From the NCBI GenBank assembly GCA_964483805.1, contig CAZADH010000103.1, positions 1 through 18,329 on the forward strand: 18,329 nucleotides of DNA, in the 5' to 3' direction. Below the pieces are notes generated by a model. The model was not told where the DNA came from. It was given only the letters and a program-made list of their open reading frames with translations, and ran no database searches. Positions 14,494 to 18,329 of the stretch are shown here, in pieces. Both the position numbers and the translations under genes were made by a program. The stretch comes from CAZADH01 sp964483805 (lineage in GTDB: Bacteria > Muiribacteriota > Ozemobacteria > Ozemobacterales > Ozemobacteraceae). Numbering within the stretch: position 1 is the first letter of the stretch; each line of letters starts with the position of its first letter.

Positions 14494-15132
14494 ATGGGGA
14501 AAACAATTAAATCGCGTTGGGGCATGACCCTGGTCGAAATCCTGGTCGGATCCATGATCCTGACCATTTTTCTTGGCGGCCTGTACAAGATCTTCCGCGC
14601 CAGCTCCAAGACGGTGAAGGCCGGCATGTGGGTCAACGGGGCGCAGAACCAGATGCGCAATGCGCTGACCTACATTCGCGACGAACTGGGGCGCGCCTCT
14701 CAGTTCACGACCGTGACCGCCGACGGGCCGTCAGCCCCCGATCCGGCTTTCAAACTGCAATACAAGAATGGTACAGTCAGCACCAACTACGACGGCAATC
14801 TTCTGATTTTCTGGCAGTGTCGCACCGCCGTCACCTTCGGTACCCCTGACCCGGGTGGGTCGGTCAAATGCACGCTCCGCAAGAGCGGCCGCAAACTGCT
14901 CTACAGCAAGACCGACAAGAACGGAACCATCGACGAACCGCTGTTTGCCGACAAGGTGCTGTGCAACGACGTCGTGGGGGCCAGCATCAAGGCTGAAGGT
15001 GCATCGAATGTCGATCAGATGGCAAAAACCATGATCACCCTGACCCTCACCGCCGCCGACCCCGAACGCAACGAGCGGCAGGTGGTCGAAGAGACCAAAG
15101 CCAAGGTCGATGTCGATTCCACGGCATTCTGA
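14494..15132 (+). CDS. Minor pilin / pseudopilin, PilW/GspJ-like
   Basis: The protein has 212 residues. The prepilin signal is short: KTIKSRWG, cleaved after Gly10, then MTLVE with the conserved Glu at +5, and a hydrophobic helix (EILVGSMILTIFLGGLYKIF). The rest is a beta-rich globular domain with phrases usual in GspJ/PilW proteins (NQMRNALTYIRDELGRA near the N-terminal helix, LLIFW, a late VVEETKAKV strand). It would be processed by a PilD-type peptidase and inserted in a pilus or pseudopilus tip. GAGGG lies 3 bases before the ATG at 14494, and a weak TACACT -10-like box (14474-14479) is close upstream. No peptidase or assembly ATPase is in this window. First gene of the minor-pilin group. 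Confidence 0.85.
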   Translation: MGKTIKSRWGMTLVEILVGSMILTIFLGGLYKIFRASSKTVKAGMWVNGAQNQMRNALTYIRDELGRASQFTTVTADGPSAPDPAFKLQYKNGTVSTNYDGNLLIFWQCRTAVTFGTPDPGGSVKCTLRKSGRKLLYSKTDKNGTIDEPLFADKVLCNDVVGASIKAEGASNVDQMAKTMITLTLTAADPERNERQVVEETKAKVDVDSTAF

Positions 15133-15157
15133 GGCTGTGGCGAGAGGAGGCATGTTC

Positions 15158-15697
15158 ATGATCCGACGTCCAGCGGGTATGACCCTGGTCGAGATCATGC
15201 TGGCCGTGTTCATCCTCGCTCTGGCCATTCTGCCGATCGTCGATATCCTGTCACACTCGACCGGCATGTCGAAAAAAGAGCGCACCGAAGCGGCGGCCGC
15301 CAACTTCGCCGCGAAAACCATGAACCGCTACATGTATGAGGTCCCATGGGGCAGCCTCGGCAACGAATCCGGCGGGCAGACCCTGGGCTCCGATACCGGG
15401 ATCGTCTTCCAATGGACCGTCGCCGTTTCTGATGCTTGGCCGGTCGGAACCGCCATGTCGGTCAAACGGGTGGCCTATCACGCGCCATGCGGCGGCACCT
15501 GCGCCACCTTCGAAGACATTCCCCGGCGAGCACCCGACCAGATCAACCCCACTTTCTGCAGTCGCTGCGGCAATCAGATCCTGCGCACGATCACCCTGAC
15601 CTTCCAATGGAAGGGGCCCAGCGACGCCGATTATGACAACGTCCGCAAGATCGTGCTGGTCGGAAGGAGGGCGATGCTCGATGAAGCCAACCAATAA
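15158..15697 (+). CDS. Minor pilin / pseudopilin, PilV/GspI-like, with two Cys pairs
   Basis: The protein has 179 residues. MIRRPAG is the prepilin leader, cleaved after Gly7; mature MTLVE has Glu at +5, followed by a hydrophobic helix (IMLAVFILALAILPIVDIL). The globular part carries CGGTC (Cys111, Cys115) and CSRC (Cys134, Cys137), a spacing that could bind a metal or form two disulfides and is not usual for GspI/PilV. Start: GGAGG ends at 15150, only one base before an ATG at 15152, while the ATG at 15158 has an ideal 7-base spacing and gives the shorter leader, so I chose 15158. It lies 25 bases after the PilW-like gene and overlaps the next gene by 17 bases. Confidence 0.83.
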   Translation: MIRRPAGMTLVEIMLAVFILALAILPIVDILSHSTGMSKKERTEAAAANFAAKTMNRYMYEVPWGSLGNESGGQTLGSDTGIVFQWTVAVSDAWPVGTAMSVKRVAYHAPCGGTCATFEDIPRRAPDQINPTFCSRCGNQILRTITLTFQWKGPSDADYDNVRKIVLVGRRAMLDEANQ

Positions 15698-16214
15698 TGG
15701 CGCCCGCCGCGGCCTCGCGATTCCGATCGTCTTAACATTCGTCGTGGTCGTGATGATCTTCTCGATCGCCATCGGCAAGGTGCGCACGGCCAGCAAGTTC
15801 GGCAACCTGATCACCTTCCACTACCTCAAGGCCAACTATATGGCGCAGTCCGGCATTCAGCACGCCATGATGAAGATCCGCGTCTGCCCCGACGAAGCGT
15901 TCGAGGCGGCGGCGCGCCAGTTCGGCCTGTGCCCGCTCAACGACGGCAACACCACCCCCGGCACGAAGAACAACGGCCTGATGGACGCCTTCATGGCTGA
16001 TCTCAATTCCACCAGTGCCAGCAACAATATCCCGGCCGGATGGGGGTATCGAGTGACCAAGATCGAGACCAAGGCGGCCGTGCGCAAAGCGAACCAACTG
16101 GTGACCCTCGTCGAGATCACCTGCGACGGTTGGGCCGACGAAGGCAAAGGTGGATTGGGCGTGCGCCACGAGATCGTGACCAAGACGGTGTCGATTTTCA
16201 AGAAGGCGGGCTGA
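15681..16214 (+). CDS. Minor pilin-like protein, PilX/GspK-type (no Glu+5)
   Basis: The protein has 177 residues. The leader MKPTNNGARRG ends in Gly11 before LAIPIVLTFVVVVMIFSIAIG, a class III prepilin-type helix in which the usual Glu at +5 is Ile. Lack of Glu+5 is characteristic of GspK and some PilX-type minor pilins, which sit at the tip. The following YMAQSGIQHAMMKI is the usual AxSGIxxA-like segment of PilX/GspK proteins. The size is closer to PilX than to GspK (about 300 residues). It overlaps the PilV-like gene by 17 bases in another frame, with GGAGG 10 bases upstream of the ATG. Two Cys pairs worth noting: Cys in RVCPDEAF and GLCPLND. Confidence 0.75.
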   Translation: MKPTNNGARRGLAIPIVLTFVVVVMIFSIAIGKVRTASKFGNLITFHYLKANYMAQSGIQHAMMKIRVCPDEAFEAAARQFGLCPLNDGNTTPGTKNNGLMDAFMADLNSTSASNNIPAGWGYRVTKIETKAAVRKANQLVTLVEITCDGWADEGKGGLGVRHEIVTKTVSIFKKAG

Positions 16215-16279
16215 TCAACGGCCGACCACGAAGTGCACCGGCGGGAACCGAGCAGTGTTTCACAGGCGACATACGATAA

Positions 16280-16297
16280 CAATACAAGGTATTGACG
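16280..16297 (+). promoter_or_regulatory. Palindrome overlapping a TTGACG box before the large exported protein
   Basis: CAATAC (16280-16285) and GTATTG (16289-16294) form a 6-bp inverted repeat with loop AAG. Its right arm overlaps TTGACG (16292-16297), a good -35 hexamer, but no convincing -10 follows 16-18 bases later. It lies in the 117-base gap between the PilX-like gene and the exported protein gene. An operator is possible; evidence is thin. Confidence 0.25.
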
Positions 16298-16331
16298 CGC
16301 GACAGCGCAGACGGGCAAAGGGGGACGGCGA

Positions 16332-18329
16332 ATGACACGACGATTGTGCATGCTGGTGGCTTGTATCTTTTTGTCGGCAGCAGGGGCGTGGGCGTGCAAC
16401 CTGCCCATCGACCCCAAGGTGTGCGTGATTCCCGAGAACGCCACCGAACTGGGCGCCGTGGTGTCCGACAGCGAATGTCGCGTCACCATTGCCGCCGATG
16501 AGGGGCAGACGGTCAATTTTCAGGCCTACATCGACATCACCGGGCGGGAGAACGGCCTCCCGGTCACCAAAACCTGGCGTGGGCGCAAGCTGATCGACCT
16601 CGCCTCGATGCAGGCCGCCGCTACCCTGAAGCTGAAGTTCGGTGAGCTGATGAGCCGCAACGGGTTCGACCTGTCGAATCCGGAGGCCATCGGCCTCGGC
16701 GGCAGCATCAAAGGGTTGACGATCACCGGCAACGTCGACGGTACCTCGAACCTCAACAACGCCAACGACTTCGGCCCCGAGGCCGTCACCGACATCGCCA
16801 CCCGGTTGCCCAACCCCGGCAACGCCGGCATGTTCGAGAAGGTCACCGGGAGTGGTGCCGGCCGACAGCGTTGGATCGTCACCTCCGGGTCGTACGACAC
16901 CGATGGTTCGTTCGGCCTGCAGTCGATCTCGTCGGAATTCGAGTGGGACAAGACGGCCATCGGCGGCTGCACCGGCTCAGGTGGCGGACCCAGCGGCGAC
17001 GCCAACGGTTCGTTCGACATCCCGGTCAAGCCCCATTTCTACGAGAACATCGGCTTCGTCGAAATGACCTTCAACGTCAGCGGCGTAAAATGGAAGTGGA
17101 CCGAACTGCATCAGACCCGCAATGCGTCTGATACAGCCTGGGAAGACCAGGACAGCGACAGCCACACGATGACCATCAACGGCTCGGTGACCCGCACTTC
17201 ACGCGGCGGCGACGGTACCGGCGGCCACCCCGGCTACTTCTACGTTTCCACCAAAGACAAATCCCCGGCCGTCTACGCCGCCATGACCGGCACCCTGCCG
17301 ACACCGACCGGCGATGCCGGCAAGACGCTCACCAGCGGTTTCCCGATCGAGTTCGAGTTGGTCGACAACAACCCGATCGAGGCCGGCATGACCGGCGCCG
17401 ACATTCCCGTCGATTTCTACTACTCGCTGTGCGTCACCGATTACGTGCCGGTGTCCAATCCGCTGCCGGGGCTTGGCTTTGCCGAGTACAAAGACAAGTT
17501 CGTCTGGAAAAAGCTGTCGGGCACCGCAACCCGCGCCAGCGTGCAACCCTACGGCGGCGGCGCACCGGTAACCCTGGTCCTTGCCGACATTCCCGGTGGT
17601 CTGGGCAAGACCGTGGCCGGCCCGCTCAATTTCAGCGTCAGTAAATACAATGTCAATTTCACCGTGCCGCTGAAGATGGGGTTCCACTTCTGCAAAGACT
17701 CGGTCGATGGTTCCGGTTCGAATGGCGGCCATCTGTTCGGTTGGGGCAGCGGCCAGCGCTTGAAGTATTTCATCGTGCCCACCAAAGATGGCAGCGACAA
17801 CGCCGGCATCACCTACGCAGGCCCGCCCACCGATGTCAGCAACCCGTTGGCCGAGGAAGACGGCTTCGCCGGCATCAAGGGTGATTTCCCGGCCGTCGCC
17901 AAGAACAGCCCGCCCGAAGACTTCGAGGGCGTGGTCACCGGGCCCGATGCCGACAAGGGCAAGGGCATCGGCAACTGCGGCAAGTTCGGCGAGATCAAGG
18001 ACACGCAGCCGCCGAACGTGTTCCTCGCCGTCTTCGACACCCGCTTGCAGAAGGCTCACGTCTGGGGCAACAACACCAACACCCTCGATGCCGACCAGTT
18101 CGCCGCCGGCGGCACCAAGACCAACAACGAGCACATCAACCCCGAAACGGTGGCCGGGTTCGACTTCACCGGCGAAGGCACCGATTACGCCACCTATCAA
18201 GGCTCCTGTGGCGCGGCGACGTTCCACAACTTTGCTTCCGATCAGCGCGGTCTGTGGGTCGATGAGGATTCACGCCTGCAATTCGTGGCCTGGGGTTACG
18301 ACAACATCAACACCTACGACAACAAACAT
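16332..18329 (+). CDS. Large exported protein of unknown family in PilY1-like position, partial (C-terminus beyond right edge)
   Basis: An open frame runs 666 codons from ATG 16332 to the last base with no stop. AGGGGGA lies about 6 bases upstream. Residues 1-21 are a signal peptide (TRRLCMLVACIFLSAAGAWA) with an AxA cleavage before Cys22; the residues before the Cys do not make a normal lipobox. The mature part is long, Gly/Asp/Asn/Thr-rich and beta-strand-like. It has short acidic runs (DTDGS, DQDSDS) that could bind calcium, and late segments IKDTQPPNVFLAVFDT and HNFASDQRGLWVDEDSRLQF that look like Ig-like or propeller-type surface domains. I recognise no catalytic motif. It follows three minor-pilin genes on the same strand, the place PilY1 holds in classical pilVWX-Y1 clusters, so a pilus-tip or surface adhesin role is an inference from position only. 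Confidence 0.8.
   Translation, partial: MTRRLCMLVACIFLSAAGAWACNLPIDPKVCVIPENATELGAVVSDSECRVTIAADEGQTVNFQAYIDITGRENGLPVTKTWRGRKLIDLASMQAAATLKLKFGELMSRNGFDLSNPEAIGLGGSIKGLTITGNVDGTSNLNNANDFGPEAVTDIATRLPNPGNAGMFEKVTGSGAGRQRWIVTSGSYDTDGSFGLQSISSEFEWDKTAIGGCTGSGGGPSGDANGSFDIPVKPHFYENIGFVEMTFNVSGVKWKWTELHQTRNASDTAWEDQDSDSHTMTINGSVTRTSRGGDGTGGHPGYFYVSTKDKSPAVYAAMTGTLPTPTGDAGKTLTSGFPIEFELVDNNPIEAGMTGADIPVDFYYSLCVTDYVPVSNPLPGLGFAEYKDKFVWKKLSGTATRASVQPYGGGAPVTLVLADIPGGLGKTVAGPLNFSVSKYNVNFTVPLKMGFHFCKDSVDGSGSNGGHLFGWGSGQRLKYFIVPTKDGSDNAGITYAGPPTDVSNPLAEEDGFAGIKGDFPAVAKNSPPEDFEGVVTGPDADKGKGIGNCGKFGEIKDTQPPNVFLAVFDTRLQKAHVWGNNTNTLDADQFAAGGTKTNNEHINPETVAGFDFTGEGTDYATYQGSCGAATFHNFASDQRGLWVDEDSRLQFVAWGYDNINTYDNKH

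Noticed and set aside
17199..18227. Minus-strand open frame of 342 codons within the large exported protein gene
   Set aside because: It is Gly/Val/Ala/Glu-rich without recognisable domains. The plus-strand frame has a signal peptide, RBS and 666 uninterrupted codons.
1..18329. tRNA, rRNA, CRISPR arrays, phage genes
   Set aside because: No cloverleaf-like segment, rRNA-like conserved block, regular repeat-spacer array or phage gene was seen on either strand.

Overview
The window comes from a GC-rich bacterial chromosome. Coding is dense on both strands, most genes have a clear Shine-Dalgarno, and several starts are GTG or TTG. It carries a type IV pilus / type II secretion minor-pilin cluster and several exported proteins with signal peptides, which fits a diderm bacterium. 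No marker gene (rRNA, tRNA, ribosomal protein) is present, so the phylum cannot be fixed. An uncultured lineage is plausible, because one operon pairs an archaeal-type DUF112/TctA permease with an OB-fold array protein I do not recognise. I see no phage, transposase, CRISPR, tRNA or rRNA.

Layout. (1) 1-4000, all minus strand: the start of an unrecognised exported protein that runs off the left edge, a GlpT-type organophosphate:phosphate antiporter, and a secreted CpdB/UshA-type nucleotidase. (2) 3998-4339: a divergent promoter region with a structured leader. (3) 4340-8575, plus strand: a tight three-gene operon encoding a zinc-ribbon/one-TM/four-OB-fold protein, an archaeal-type DUF112 (TctA-like) permease, and a YdjM/DUF457-type membrane metal-dependent hydrolase. 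This is the most unusual part of the window. (4) 8576-8901: a convergent intergenic region with three hairpins. (5) 8902-14319, minus strand: a secreted phospholipase-D-superfamily protein with a winged-helix-like C-terminus, an EamA/DMT exporter with a palindromic repeat element in its N-terminal coding part, and a translationally coupled ABC exporter (two COG4587/COG3694-type permeases and a COG4586-type ATPase). (6) 14494-18329, plus strand: three minor pilins (PilW/GspJ-, PilV/GspI- and PilX/GspK-like), then a large exported protein of unknown family that runs off the right edge. It sits where PilY1 sits in classical minor-pilin operons.

How the genes may work together. The left half is rich in proteins for extracellular phosphate esters or nucleic acids: a nucleotidase, a glycerol-3-phosphate-type importer, a PLD-family phosphodiesterase and an OB-fold array predicted to lie outside the membrane. 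A nucleic-acid or organophosphate salvage theme is an inference from proximity, not something the sequence proves. The right half is an ABC exporter followed by a divergent pilus-assembly and adhesin-like cluster.
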